Below are positions 24,158 to 34,297 of a DNA stretch of 64,000 bases, piece after piece. Both the position numbers and the translations under genes were made by a program. The DNA comes from Pedobacter polaris. GTDB taxonomy: Bacteria > Bacteroidota > Bacteroidia > Sphingobacteriales > Sphingobacteriaceae. How positions within the stretch are numbered: position 1 is the stretch's first letter; the number at the start of each line of letters is the position of its first letter. The notes beneath the pieces were generated by a model, which was not told the DNA's origin, did no database searches, and was given only the letters and a program-made list of their open reading frames with translations. The DNA lies in NCBI RefSeq assembly GCF_005116505.1, contig NZ_SWBR01000004.1, forward strand, positions 248,001 through 312,000. The letters are read 5' to 3'.

Positions 24158-25786
24158 ATGAACCATTTACAAACGGCAGACTATATTGTCTTTTTTATCT
24201 ATTTTATTGCCATCTCATCCTATGGCTATTACATTTATCACAAAAAGAAGTCAAAAGATATAAGCTCCAAAGACTTTTTCCTGGCGGAAGGATCGCTTAC
24301 CTGGTGGGCAATTGGTGCCTCCCTAATCGCCTCCAACATTTCTGCAGAACATTTTATCGGTATGTCTGGCTCGGGTTTCGCTCTAGGCCTGGCCATTGCT
24401 TCATATGAATGGATGGCAGCGGCTACACTGATTATTGTGGCTGTTTTTATTATACCGGTATATCTTAAAAATAAGATTTTTACCATGCCCCAGTTTCTCG
24501 CCAAGCGATATAATGATAAGGTGAGTACAGTAATGGCGGTTTTTTGGTTATTGGTTTATGTATTTGTAAACCTTACCTCTATTATATATTTGGGTGCATT
24601 GGCCATTTCCTCTATCTCTAACATTAGTTTCGAATGGTGCATTGTAGGCCTGAGTATTTTCTCTATGATTGTAACCCTAGGGGGGATGAAGGTAATCGGT
24701 TATACAGATGTAATCCAAGTGCTGGTATTGATTATTGGCGGTCTGGTTACCACCTATCTGGCACTTTCCCTGCTTTCTAATGAGTATGGTTTTGGCAATG
24801 ATATTTTTGCAGGCCTCTCTGTGCTCCGCAAGGAAGCGCCGACCCACTTCCACATGATCTTTAATTCGTCTGATAAATATTATGACAAATTACCGGGTCT
24901 ATCTATACTTATAGGCGGTATGCTCATAAACAACCTGGCTTATTGGGGCTGCAACCAGTACATTGTACAACGTGCCCTGGGTGCCGATCTGAATACAGCT
25001 CGTAAAGGGATTTTATTTGCCGCATTTTTAAAGTTGCTTGTGCCGGTTATCGCCGTGCTGCCAGGTATTGTTATGTTTGTACTACACAATAAAGGTTTGT
25101 TCCAGACAGAGATGGCAAGTGATGGGGTAATTAAGCCAGACCATGCGTATCCTACCTTAATGAACCTATTGCCTCCTGGACTAAAGGGAGTTGCCTTTGC
25201 TGCACTTACCGCTGCCATAGTGGCTTCATTGGCAGGTAAGGCAAACAGTATCTCAACAATTTTTTCGTTAGATATTTATAAGAAATTCTTTAACAAAGAT
25301 GCCTCAGACCGCAAAATGGTTAAGGTTGGCCGTTGGGCGGTTGCCATTTCAATGACCATAGCTGCCATTGTAACCCCTGCACTAAAATCATTAGATCAGG
25401 CCTATCAGTTTATCCAGGAATATGTAGGCTTTATTTCGCCAGGGGTACTAGCTATTTTCTTGTTGGGCTTCTTTTGGAAACGTACAACGGCTGCCGCTGC
25501 AATGGTAGGTGCATTGATTACCATTCCGCTCTCTACGGTGCTAAAGTTTTTACCGGTGTGGACAAATGGTGCCTTCCCAGATTTGCCATTTTTTAATAGA
25601 ATGGAAATAGACTTTGTGGTAATTGTGTTGTTAATGGTTGGTATTAGTTTAATGAAACCACAGACCTTAACAAATGAACAGGCCATTGAGGTTGATACGT
25701 CTATGTTTAAAATCAGTACTAGTTTTGCCATTGGCGCTATCATCATTATGGGTATCCTGACCGCTTTATATACCATTTTTTGGTAA
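24158..25786 (+). CDS. Sodium:solute symporter, SSS family (SGLT-like)
   Basis: 542 residues with about 14 transmembrane helices. SGLT-type signatures are visible: FFLAEGSLTWWAIGASLIAS, then NISAEHFIGMSGSGF (the first unwound helix), GGMKVIGYTDVIQ, LAYWGCNQYIVQRALGA, and the helix with AALTAAIVASLAGKANSIST. This branch (vSGLT-like) carries sugars, inositol or uronic acids inward with Na+. Placed just after the oxygenase-SusCD unit, it may be the inner-membrane step of the same pathway. A terminator and repeats separate it, and it has its own operator-like palindromes, so it is likely a separate transcript. Confidence 0.93.
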   Translation: MNHLQTADYIVFFIYFIAISSYGYYIYHKKKSKDISSKDFFLAEGSLTWWAIGASLIASNISAEHFIGMSGSGFALGLAIASYEWMAAATLIIVAVFIIPVYLKNKIFTMPQFLAKRYNDKVSTVMAVFWLLVYVFVNLTSIIYLGALAISSISNISFEWCIVGLSIFSMIVTLGGMKVIGYTDVIQVLVLIIGGLVTTYLALSLLSNEYGFGNDIFAGLSVLRKEAPTHFHMIFNSSDKYYDKLPGLSILIGGMLINNLAYWGCNQYIVQRALGADLNTARKGILFAAFLKLLVPVIAVLPGIVMFVLHNKGLFQTEMASDGVIKPDHAYPTLMNLLPPGLKGVAFAALTAAIVASLAGKANSISTIFSLDIYKKFFNKDASDRKMVKVGRWAVAISMTIAAIVTPALKSLDQAYQFIQEYVGFISPGVLAIFLLGFFWKRTTAAAAMVGALITIPLSTVLKFLPVWTNGAFPDLPFFNRMEIDFVVIVLLMVGISLMKPQTLTNEQAIEVDTSMFKISTSFAIGAIIIMGILTALYTIFW

Positions 25787-25835
25787 ATAGTAGTTTTCGG
25801 GCACCCTTAATTGACTTTAGCTCGAGTGGCTGACT

Positions 25836-26585
25836 TTAAAGCAGGATTAAGTTGTCATTTCTGTAATTGGTCAGGAGAGGGCTATCAGGTGGTAATTCTG
25901 TAATGAGGTAGTTGATTTGGTTTGGGCCACAAATTCTTATTCTTTGTGCGCTGTTTAGTTTTTCGGAAATACTTAATACTGCCGTTTTTTTTGAAGAACG
26001 GATGATGGCCTTTTTAACCTGAACAATGTCCCAATCCATATCGGTAAGTCCTTCTTCTGAAGAAAAAGCATTTGCGCCTAACAGACAAAGGTCTACTTTA
26101 ATATCTACCAGTTGATTAATTACACTGGCGCCAACATGAAGATTTGCATTTTTATTCAATTTGCCACCAATAGTAATTACTTCAAGGTTACTATGGTCTG
26201 ATAAAGTGATTGATACTTGTGGGCTAATAGTGAAAAATGTAACTCGCAAATTTTCAGGGATCATCCTGGCTAGTTCAAGTATGGTTGTTCCGCCTTCAGT
26301 AAGGATAACCATTTCATTTTTGATAAGCTTTAATGTTTTTTCCGCTATTTTCTTTTTCTCGTTTAACGCATAAACTTCATTCTGTGCATTAAATGGCGAA
26401 ACAAACGACTTGCTAGCGGCTCCGCCATGCACTTTTAGAAGCATTCCTGTTTCAGCAAGTTCTTTAAGGTCACGCCTTACCGTGTCATCCGAAATGTTTA
26501 ATAAAGTACTTAAATCAGTAGATAAAACCTTGTTGTGCAGGTTTATTTCTCTCATGATCAATTTATGTCTTTCTTCTTTTCGCAT
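25836..26585 (-). CDS. DeoR-family transcriptional regulator
   Basis: 249 residues: an N-terminal DeoR helix-turn-helix (MRKEERHKLIMREINLHNKV, DDTVRRDLKELAETGMLLKVHGG, about 1-55) and a DeoRC sugar-phosphate-sensing domain (about 75-235, with VILTEGGTTILELARMIP and LCLLGANAFSSEEGLTDMD). DeoR proteins usually respond to a phosphorylated sugar. It is divergent from the 12-gene amino-sugar locus, so GlcNAc-6-P or a related phosphosugar is the likely effector by inference. Repeated TTTGCGTTTT-type words in the spacer are candidate binding sites. Confidence 0.93.
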   Translation of the reverse strand: MRKEERHKLIMREINLHNKVLSTDLSTLLNISDDTVRRDLKELAETGMLLKVHGGAASKSFVSPFNAQNEVYALNEKKKIAEKTLKLIKNEMVILTEGGTTILELARMIPENLRVTFFTISPQVSITLSDHSNLEVITIGGKLNKNANLHVGASVINQLVDIKVDLCLLGANAFSSEEGLTDMDWDIVQVKKAIIRSSKKTAVLSISEKLNSAQRIRICGPNQINYLITELPPDSPLLTNYRNDNLILL

Positions 26586-27011
26586 GTTTCTGAGTCGATA
26601 ATTAGATTGTAAGAATATTCAAATATAAGGATTGGTTTATTGTTTTGCGGTTTTAAGGTCTGCATAATAAATTTGCTAGCTTAAAATTAGTTTTTTTGCA
26701 CTTTATTTGCAACCCTAACTACAAATGATAGTAATCGATGCATTTTTAATGCGGTTTTTTATATTCTATTTTTTATAGCCAAGCTTTGCTTGAATTTGGA
26801 ATTAATTTACTTCAAATACTTCATATATGAGCATTTTAAGCGAAAAAGTATATTTTTTGTTAAAAAAATTTGGATGCTATTTTATTGCGTTTATATTTGT
26901 ATTATAAAACGCATAAAAAACGCAAATAACCAATGCGTAGCAATTTGTGGGATTTAAAAGACTTTAATTGCATGTTTGCGTTTTTACTAAGTAACCTATT
27001 CAACAAACTAT
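26586..27011. promoter_or_regulatory. Divergent promoter region with repeated TTGCGTTT / AAACGCAA words
   Basis: No gene in 426 bases. The right part holds TTGCGTTT (26885-26892), AAAACGCA (26906-26913), AAAAAACGCAAAT (26915-26927) and TTTGCGTTTTT (26975-26985). The first two form an inverted pair about 13 bases apart, and the last two are inverted relative to each other. Such iterated half-sites are typical for DeoR-family control of the facing SusC gene. Confidence 0.6.
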
Positions 27012-30000
27012 ATGTACAGAATTCTACAACTAATGTTTTTGCTGTTGTTTATAACAGAGGCAAGAGCAGGTGACCATCCCTCTTATTCAGATATAGGGGG
27101 GAAATCAACAATGGCATACCGAACTGAAAGCATGTTTTTTCAGGAGCCGAATCGGGGAATAGTAAATGGTAAAGTTGTTGACGAAAAAAATTACCCAATG
27201 CCGGGTGTCTCGGTAAAGGTTAAGGGGAGTCAGCTTGGCACAATCACTAATTCCAATGGAGAATTTTCTTTGACAACCAAAAGTGAAACAGACTCCATTC
27301 AGTTTTTCTTCATCGGTTACAAATCTCAAATGATCAGTGCTAATGTAAAAGACTTTATTACTATTCAGCTTTTGCCAGATGATGAAAAGAAATTGAATGA
27401 GGTGGCAATTATCGGGTACGGAACTCAAAAGAAAATATCTGTTACCGCCTCATTATCTACAATTTCTGTTAAGGAGTTGGAGCGTGTTTCTACACCTTCA
27501 TTAACAAATGCCATTGCCGGTAAGCTGCCAGGGATTATTACCAGACAGGCAAGTGGTGAGCCAGGTGGCGATGCGGCCCAAGTATATATTAGAGGCTTGT
27601 CTACTTTTGGTAGTAATGGTCCTTTGGTGCTTATTGATGGGGTAGAGCGGGACATGAATGTAATCAATGCGCAAGAAATTGAAAGTTTCACCATTTTGAA
27701 AGATGCTTCTGCAACTGCAATTTATGGAGTTCGGGGTGCCAATGGCGTTATACTGATCAATACTAAACGGGGCGAATTGGGTAAACCTTCGGTAACCTAC
27801 CGATCTGAAGTAGCTACTTTAAGGGCTCTGCGACTGCCAGAATATATCAATGGCGGTCAATACGCATCGTTAATGAATGAAGCATTGGTGAATGCAAAGC
27901 AGTCTCCAAGATGGAGCGACCAAGAAATAAAGAAATTTTATGATGGCTCTGATCCATATCTATACCCAAATTCAAATTGGACTGAAGCGGTTTTGAAGGA
28001 AAATACCTGGCAAACCATCCAAAATCTAAGTGTAACAGGTGGTACAGAGATCATTAAATATTATACAAACGTAGGATTTACCTTACAAGATGGATTGTAT
28101 AAACAAGATGAGACAAACAAGTTTAATACCAATGCCAATATCAAACGTTACAATTTCAGGAGTAACATTGATCTCAACCTGTCTAAGAGTTTGACAATGA
28201 ATTTGAGCTTAGGTGGAATTATCCAAAATGGGAATTATCCCGGATTTGGTGTAGGAGATATATTTCAATCTTTAAAGGTTGTATCGCCTATCGCGTTTCC
28301 CGTAACCAACCCTGATGGCAGCCCTGGTGGCGCACAAACCTATATCGGCTGGAATCCATGGGGAAGGTCTACTCAATCTGGTTACCTCACACAAGATCGA
28401 AGTACTTTGCAGGGAACTTTTGGCGCAACTTGGGATCTTTCTTCTTTTATTACAAAAGGTTTATCGCTTAGGGCATTGTTTTCTTATGATCGCATTGCAC
28501 AAACAAACAACGGGAGAGCTAAACAATTTGAAGTTAAAAGATATTTGGGCAAGGACCCTGTTTCTGGTGAGGATTTATACAGCACTTCCTTTAGAGAGGA
28601 GCAGCCTTTGGCCTATTCATACTCCAATGCTGCTGACAGGGCTATTTACAATGAAATGCAATTGAATTACAGCCGTAGTTTCGGACGTCATGATGTTTCT
28701 TCGATGTTGTTATTTAACCAACGTGATTATGTAAGTCTTACTGCAAGTTCTTCAATCCTGAATATTCCTTATCGCAGACAGGGCCTTGCCGGACGGACAA
28801 CTTATGGTTTCGACAATCGTTATTTCGCTGAAATTAATTTTGGCTATAACGGTTCTGAGAATTTTCCAGCGGGAAAAAGATATGGTTTCTTTCCATCATT
28901 TTCAGCGGGCTGGGTAGTATCTAACGAACATTTTTGGAAAGTGCCTGCAATTTCTACTTTAAAATTCAGGGCGTCTCATGGCAGAGTGGGTAATGACCAA
29001 ATTAGCCAGCGATTTTTATTCCTAAGCACCATTAAAACACAAGGCCAATCGTATGCCTTTGGGCCTGGTCAGGAAGTGCTGCATGGGATGGAGGAAAATG
29101 CGATTGGGAATGAAAATGTAACCTGGGAAACTGCGCAGAAAAGTAACATTGGGATGGACCTAGGTTTCTTTAACAATCAGTTAACCCTTCAGGTGGATGT
29201 TTTTAGTGAGAAACGCCAAGATATTCTACTTCAAAGAAATACGGTTCCTGCTGTAGCTGGATTCTTTCCTTGGTCAATTCCTTATGCCAATTTAGGCAAG
29301 GTTAATAATAAAGGTATTGATGCTTTACTAGAAGTTAAACATACTACACCAGGAGGTTTATTTTATGCTTTTAGAGGGAATTTTACCTTCGCCAGAAATA
29401 AGGTAATAGAAAATGATGAACCAGCTAAAAAATATCCTTACCTAACCGGAAAAGGTTTGAGATTAGGTCAGTCTTTTGCATTCGTGGCCGACGGATTTTT
29501 TCAGAGCGAGGAAGAAATAGCAACAAGTCCAGCACAAACCTTCTCCAAAGTTCGTGTTGGTGATGTGAAATATAAAGACATCAACGGCGATGGTGTTATC
29601 GACTCATTTGACCAAATTCCGGTAGGATATCCAAGATTGCCCGAAATGTCATTTGGATTTGGTGGTACCATATCTTTTAAAGGTTTCGACGCAAGTGTTT
29701 ATTTCACGGGGGCGGCCCGTACCAGTGTTTTCTTGAGTGGTTTTTCAATGTGGCCATTTTATGATGGGCTAGGAGTTAATAATGTTTTAACTGAATATTA
29801 TGATAACAGATGGACACCCTCAAATCCAAATGCCCGCTATCCAGCAATAGATGTTGGTAATAATCCTAATAACTACGTAAACTCAACGCTGTGGATGCGT
29901 AACGGGAATTACCTGAGGTTAAGAAATGCTGAAATTGGTTACACTTTGCCAAAAAGAGTAACAAATAGAATTGGCATTAGTAATCTCCGAGTTTTTGTTA

Positions 30001-30122
30001 ATGGAGTTAACCTAGTTACCTGGGACTATATTAAGATCATCGATCCTGAATCGAATGATGGTACTGGTGGTTATCCTTTGCAACGATCTCTGAATGCTGG
30101 TTTACAGATTAATTTTAAATAG
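27012..30122 (+). CDS. SusC/RagA-family TonB-dependent receptor of the amino-sugar locus
   Basis: 1036 residues. The signal peptide is MYRILQLMFLLLFITEARA. It is followed by a carboxypeptidase-like domain (VNGKVVDEKNYPMPGVSVKV), the SusC motif AIIGYGTQKKISVTASLST, the plug (GPLVLIDGVERDMN, SATAIYGVRGANGVILINTK) and the barrel. The C-terminus is GGYPLQRSLNAGLQINFK. It is the first gene of a compact run of 12 same-strand genes that ends at 45367. The ligand is probably an oligosaccharide carrying GlcNAc, as judged from the downstream enzymes. Confidence 0.96.
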   Translation: MYRILQLMFLLLFITEARAGDHPSYSDIGGKSTMAYRTESMFFQEPNRGIVNGKVVDEKNYPMPGVSVKVKGSQLGTITNSNGEFSLTTKSETDSIQFFFIGYKSQMISANVKDFITIQLLPDDEKKLNEVAIIGYGTQKKISVTASLSTISVKELERVSTPSLTNAIAGKLPGIITRQASGEPGGDAAQVYIRGLSTFGSNGPLVLIDGVERDMNVINAQEIESFTILKDASATAIYGVRGANGVILINTKRGELGKPSVTYRSEVATLRALRLPEYINGGQYASLMNEALVNAKQSPRWSDQEIKKFYDGSDPYLYPNSNWTEAVLKENTWQTIQNLSVTGGTEIIKYYTNVGFTLQDGLYKQDETNKFNTNANIKRYNFRSNIDLNLSKSLTMNLSLGGIIQNGNYPGFGVGDIFQSLKVVSPIAFPVTNPDGSPGGAQTYIGWNPWGRSTQSGYLTQDRSTLQGTFGATWDLSSFITKGLSLRALFSYDRIAQTNNGRAKQFEVKRYLGKDPVSGEDLYSTSFREEQPLAYSYSNAADRAIYNEMQLNYSRSFGRHDVSSMLLFNQRDYVSLTASSSILNIPYRRQGLAGRTTYGFDNRYFAEINFGYNGSENFPAGKRYGFFPSFSAGWVVSNEHFWKVPAISTLKFRASHGRVGNDQISQRFLFLSTIKTQGQSYAFGPGQEVLHGMEENAIGNENVTWETAQKSNIGMDLGFFNNQLTLQVDVFSEKRQDILLQRNTVPAVAGFFPWSIPYANLGKVNNKGIDALLEVKHTTPGGLFYAFRGNFTFARNKVIENDEPAKKYPYLTGKGLRLGQSFAFVADGFFQSEEEIATSPAQTFSKVRVGDVKYKDINGDGVIDSFDQIPVGYPRLPEMSFGFGGTISFKGFDASVYFTGAARTSVFLSGFSMWPFYDGLGVNNVLTEYYDNRWTPSNPNARYPAIDVGNNPNNYVNSTLWMRNGNYLRLRNAEIGYTLPKRVTNRIGISNLRVFVNGVNLVTWDYIKIIDPESNDGTGGYPLQRSLNAGLQINFK

Positions 30123-30130
30123 AACTGAAC

Positions 30131-31936
30131 ATGAAAAAACTAAAATATATCATCTGCAGCCTAATGGTAATGCAATTAGTTTTAATTAGTGCCTGCCAAA
30201 AAGATTTTTTGGATAAAGGTCCTGATGAAGATATTACTATAGAAGAGGCATTTAAACAGCGTAAATATGCCGAGGCTTTTTTGGTTGATATTTATGCTGG
30301 TCTCCCTAATGAAATTTATTTTACAGATCTGGCTGATGTAAACCCGTTCATTATTGCCTCAGACGAAATGAATATTCCATGGCCTGAGAAATTTCCTAAA
30401 CTGATGAACAAAGGTGCATGGAACTCTTTTAATGTAGCTGGGCAGATTTACAAGAACATGTACGAGGGGATCAGAAAGTCTAATATCTTTTTAGAACATA
30501 TCAACATTACCCCTTTATCTACTGAATTTACACAAACCACAAAAGACCGTTGGATTGGTGAGGCTGTCTTTCTTCGTGCATTTTATCACTTTCAATTAAT
30601 GAGAATTTATGGACCTGTACCTATTATGGATTACAGTGCAGATGTGGCAGATGATTTTACCAAGATTCGTCGTAAGCCTTTAGATATCTGTGTGAAATTT
30701 GTTGTAGATGAATGCAATAAGGCAATTACACTCTTGCCTATGAATGTAGTGGAAAGCCGTGATTTGGGAAGACCAACTGCAGCTGCGGCATTGGCACTTA
30801 AAGCGAGAGTGCTGCTCTATAATGCCAGTCCTTTATGGAACGGAAACCCCGACTACAAATCGTTTGCCGACAATGAGGGAAGCAAATTATTCTCCCAACA
30901 ATATGACGAAAGCAAGTGGACACTTGCAGCGCAAGCAGCTCAAGAGTGCATAACCAAATGCGAAGCTGCAGGTTATCACCTGTTTAGGAATTATGCAGAT
31001 CCTGTTAAAAATTACCAGCAATTATTTATCGAGAACAATAATCCCGAAGTGTTATTTGCTAGAAACTCGGGTAGGGATGCCTGGATGGAGAAATGTGCTT
31101 TCCCTGGTAGTTTGGGAGGTTGGAATGGTTGGAACCCTACACAAGGACAGATAGATGCATATGAGATGGATAATGGTATGGCCCCAATTACAGGTTACAA
31201 CACTGATGACTCACCTATTGTAAATCCAGCATCAGGTTATCAAGAAGCGGGTTATGCTGTTGGTAATGAGCCAACTGGCAGATGGCTTGACGGTACCAGA
31301 AATATGTATGTTCGTCGTGACCCACGCTTTTATGCAACTATTAATTTTAACGGTGCATTTTTTATAGACAGAAGAGTGCAGTTTTGGCAAACAGGAGCAG
31401 ATGGTAGGGGTAATGCTGGTCGCGATTACAATACTACAGGTTATCTACTTAAAAAATTTATAGACCCTGGGGTAAGCCTCACCCAACAACGCTACTCACT
31501 TAAAACATGGATATTTTTCCGCCTTGGCGAAATGTACCTGAATTATGCAGAGGCATTAAATGAAGCTCAAGGTCCAGTAAACGGCGTTTATACTGCGATA
31601 AATGCAATTCGCAATAGGGCAGGTATGCCATCATTACCCACTTCTTTAACTAAAGAGACTATGCGTGCACGCATTAGAAATGAACGCAGGGTTGAATTGG
31701 CCTTTGAAACCCATCGATATTTCGATTGCCACAGATGGAAGATTGCGGAGCAGACTGATAAAGCGAGGGTTTACGGTATGAATATTTCTGCCGGTACTAA
31801 CCTTAAAGACGATAATTTCTATCATCGTACCTTAATTGAAACTAGGATTTTTCAAGCTCCGAAACATTATTTGTTTCCCATTCCACAGGATGAGATAGAT
31901 AAAAACGCAAGTATGGTGCAAAACCCTGGATGGTAA
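30131..31936 (+). CDS. SusD/RagB-family nutrient-binding lipoprotein
   Basis: 601 residues. The lipoprotein signal is MKKLKYIICSLMVMQLVLIS then AC with the lipidated Cys at about 22, followed by QKDFLDKGPDEDITIEEAF, a standard SusD start. TPR-like helices include WIGEAVFLRAFYHFQLMRIY and the C-terminal MYLNYAEALNEAQGP and IRNERRVELAFETHRYFDCH. It lies eight bases after the SusC stop. It forms the lid of the outer-membrane importer and binds the glycan at the surface. Confidence 0.95.
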   Translation: MKKLKYIICSLMVMQLVLISACQKDFLDKGPDEDITIEEAFKQRKYAEAFLVDIYAGLPNEIYFTDLADVNPFIIASDEMNIPWPEKFPKLMNKGAWNSFNVAGQIYKNMYEGIRKSNIFLEHINITPLSTEFTQTTKDRWIGEAVFLRAFYHFQLMRIYGPVPIMDYSADVADDFTKIRRKPLDICVKFVVDECNKAITLLPMNVVESRDLGRPTAAAALALKARVLLYNASPLWNGNPDYKSFADNEGSKLFSQQYDESKWTLAAQAAQECITKCEAAGYHLFRNYADPVKNYQQLFIENNNPEVLFARNSGRDAWMEKCAFPGSLGGWNGWNPTQGQIDAYEMDNGMAPITGYNTDDSPIVNPASGYQEAGYAVGNEPTGRWLDGTRNMYVRRDPRFYATINFNGAFFIDRRVQFWQTGADGRGNAGRDYNTTGYLLKKFIDPGVSLTQQRYSLKTWIFFRLGEMYLNYAEALNEAQGPVNGVYTAINAIRNRAGMPSLPTSLTKETMRARIRNERRVELAFETHRYFDCHRWKIAEQTDKARVYGMNISAGTNLKDDNFYHRTLIETRIFQAPKHYLFPIPQDEIDKNASMVQNPGW

Positions 31937-31963
31937 TTGAATTATAATATTAAAAAACAAATC

Positions 31964-33163
31964 ATGAAAAAGATATTACAGATTTCGTCCTTGATTTTCT
32001 GTGTCTTGTTGGCAGGATGCAGTAAAAAGGTTGATGTTGATTTAAACATTCAGGGTGCTGAGAATTATTCAAAGCTTTATATGCCCCAGGCTGTTGCTAA
32101 TCCAATAGTCAATAGCATTAGTATTACCCCCTCAGTATATACGCTAAAATATAGTGCCTACCTTGGCGGGAGCTTAGACAATAACAACAATATCAATGTA
32201 AAATTCGGGGTTATTGAAGCATTGGTGAATGAATTTAACTTAAAAAATGGGACTAGCTATAAACCAATGCCTGCTGGCAGTTATACACTGGTAAATCCAG
32301 AAGCAAGAATAAATGAGGGAAGCAAGAGCACGGGTATTTTAAGTCTAACCATTAAAACCCAGGGTTTTATCCAACCATTCCAATCTTATTTACTCCCGGT
32401 TAGCATTACAGCTGCAGATGCCAAGGTGAACTCAGACCTAAGCACCACTTATTTCCTCATCACGGGCTCTTACGCCCCAGGAGAAGTGCCTCGCGAGAAA
32501 GCTTATGCTTTCGGGGCTAATGCGGGTGCCATGTTCTTCGATTTTAATGGGGATATCATCGGTAGAAGTCCCAATGGACCCCTGATGCTTTACCCTGCTA
32601 ACACCAATGGAACATTTAGTACACCACGTCAAATTGGAGCAGGCTGGAATATATTTAATACTATTTTTTACTATGGAGGTAACCGTCTAATCGGAAGGTT
32701 TGCTGCTGGTGGAGGCGATATTGCCCAGTACATGATAGATAAGAATGGCAATTTCGGAGCGAGCAAGACCATTGGCTTTGGCTGGGGAATTTTTACAAAA
32801 ATCATTCCCTATAAAGGTTTATTGCTTGGAATTGATGGCGCAGGAAGTATGGCGATGTATCCATTAGATGCTGCTGGTAATTTTGATTTCGGTAGAATCA
32901 AAACTATTGGTAGTGGATGGGGAGCTTTCACCCAAGTTATACCCTATGAAAACTCCTTACTTGCCATTGAGGCTAATGGTGATATGTATCAATTTCCCTT
33001 AGCGGATGATGGTACGTTTGGGAACAAGCTCAAAGTTGGTAGTGGCTGGGACATGTATACTTTAGTGTTTTCGGCAGGCAAAGATCTACTTGCCCTAGAT
33101 GCTGCAGGTGATCTTTGGAGATATAAATTTAACCCAATTGGCTTTTGGCCATTAAAAAAATAA
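31964..33163 (+). CDS. Surface lipoprotein: DUF1735 domain fused to a tachylectin-2-like beta-propeller
   Basis: 399 residues from ATG 31964 (an in-frame TTG right after the SusD stop is rejected because the ATG begins the lipoprotein signal). The lipobox is LLAGC with Cys 19. Residues about 30-168 form a DUF1735 domain. From about 185 to the end, a repeat of about 45 residues recurs: IGAGWNIFNTIF (224), IGFGWGIFTKII (270), IGSGWGAFTQVI (315) and VGSGWDMYTLVF (358), each followed by a short strand with a G-x-L/M core. This is the blade signature of tachylectin-2-type propellers, which bind GlcNAc/GalNAc. It therefore looks like a surface GlcNAc lectin of the uptake system. Confidence 0.8.
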   Translation: MKKILQISSLIFCVLLAGCSKKVDVDLNIQGAENYSKLYMPQAVANPIVNSISITPSVYTLKYSAYLGGSLDNNNNINVKFGVIEALVNEFNLKNGTSYKPMPAGSYTLVNPEARINEGSKSTGILSLTIKTQGFIQPFQSYLLPVSITAADAKVNSDLSTTYFLITGSYAPGEVPREKAYAFGANAGAMFFDFNGDIIGRSPNGPLMLYPANTNGTFSTPRQIGAGWNIFNTIFYYGGNRLIGRFAAGGGDIAQYMIDKNGNFGASKTIGFGWGIFTKIIPYKGLLLGIDGAGSMAMYPLDAAGNFDFGRIKTIGSGWGAFTQVIPYENSLLAIEANGDMYQFPLADDGTFGNKLKVGSGWDMYTLVFSAGKDLLALDAAGDLWRYKFNPIGFWPLKK

Positions 33164-33164
33164 G

Positions 33165-34259
33165 ATGACAATTAAGCAATTTCAAACTTTATGGAAAGGT
33201 GCGATACGCTACGCCTTGCTATTCCTCTTGTTCACGGCTTGTAGTAAAAGCAATGCACCCGGCAATAAGGAGGAAGAGAAACCATTGCCAACTCAGCCAA
33301 CACAGTTTAACAACCCAGTTTTTGAACCTGTATTAGCCGATCCTGCTATCATTAAAGCAGCAGATGGATGGTTCTACGGATACGGAACAGAAGACAATTG
33401 GGGAGATGGACAGGGCAATAGGTTAGTTCCAGTGATTAGGTCTTTGGACTTGGTTAAATGGACTGTAGTGGGCAATGCATTTACCATAAAGCCGCAATGG
33501 AAAACAGATGGAGGTATTTGGGCTCCAGATGTAGTGCTTGTTAATAACAAGTATTACCTATATTATTCCTATTCTGTTTGGGGCGATACCAATCCTGGAA
33601 TAGGAGTAGCGGTAGCAGGTAATCCTGCTGGACCATTTGTTGATAAGGGAAAGCTTTTTCTCAGTAATGAGGTAGGTGTGCCCAACACTATTGACCCTTT
33701 TTACTTCGCCGAAGATGATAAGAAATATCTCTTCTTTGGTAGCTACAGCACCGCTTTAAATCAGGGGACTTATGTTGTGGAATTAGGGGAAGATGGCTTT
33801 TTGGTAAAGAATTTAGCCAGCAAAGTGAAAATCGCAGCGGGTGATTTTGAGGCAGTCATGATTCACAAAAGAAACAATTATTATTATTTCTTCGGCTCAA
33901 AGGGAAGCTGCTGCAATGGTTCTGCTAGTACCTATCAGGTAAGAGTGGCGAGGTCTACCTCACTGCTTGGACCATATCTTGATAAGGATGGCCGCAACAT
34001 TACGGAGAGAGGTAACGGAACCTTACTCATTGCTGGTAACGATAAATATGCTGGTCCAGGACATAACTCAAGAATTATGACAGACAAGAACGGAACCGAT
34101 TGGCTTTTGTATCATGCTATTCTTAAATCAAATCCAATAGTTCCGGGTGGTGCTAGTCGCCGCACACTAATGCTCGATAAAATTAACTGGATTGGCGACT
34201 GGCCAGTTATCGAAAATGAAATTCCAGGCGATATGCTTAGAAAAGCACCTGAATTTTAA
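33165..34259 (+). CDS. Glycoside hydrolase family 43-type lipoprotein
   Basis: 364 residues. The lipoprotein signal ends LLFLLFTACSKSN. The five-bladed propeller of GH43 follows, with the expected acids: Asp in VLADPAIIKA (about 60, general base), Asp in IWAPDVVLVNN, Asp in NTIDPFYFAED (pKa modulator), and Glu in GDFEAVMIHK (general acid). Known activities are alpha-L-arabinofuranosidase, beta-xylosidase and exo-beta-galactanase; the sequence does not settle which. It acts on the outer surface or in the periplasm. It overlaps closely with its neighbours in the locus and is co-oriented. Confidence 0.87.
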   Translation: MTIKQFQTLWKGAIRYALLFLLFTACSKSNAPGNKEEEKPLPTQPTQFNNPVFEPVLADPAIIKAADGWFYGYGTEDNWGDGQGNRLVPVIRSLDLVKWTVVGNAFTIKPQWKTDGGIWAPDVVLVNNKYYLYYSYSVWGDTNPGIGVAVAGNPAGPFVDKGKLFLSNEVGVPNTIDPFYFAEDDKKYLFFGSYSTALNQGTYVVELGEDGFLVKNLASKVKIAAGDFEAVMIHKRNNYYYFFGSKGSCCNGSASTYQVRVARSTSLLGPYLDKDGRNITERGNGTLLIAGNDKYAGPGHNSRIMTDKNGTDWLLYHAILKSNPIVPGGASRRTLMLDKINWIGDWPVIENEIPGDMLRKAPEF

Positions 34260-34297
34260 ATCCCAATAAATATACTTTGACAATTAAAATAACACAT

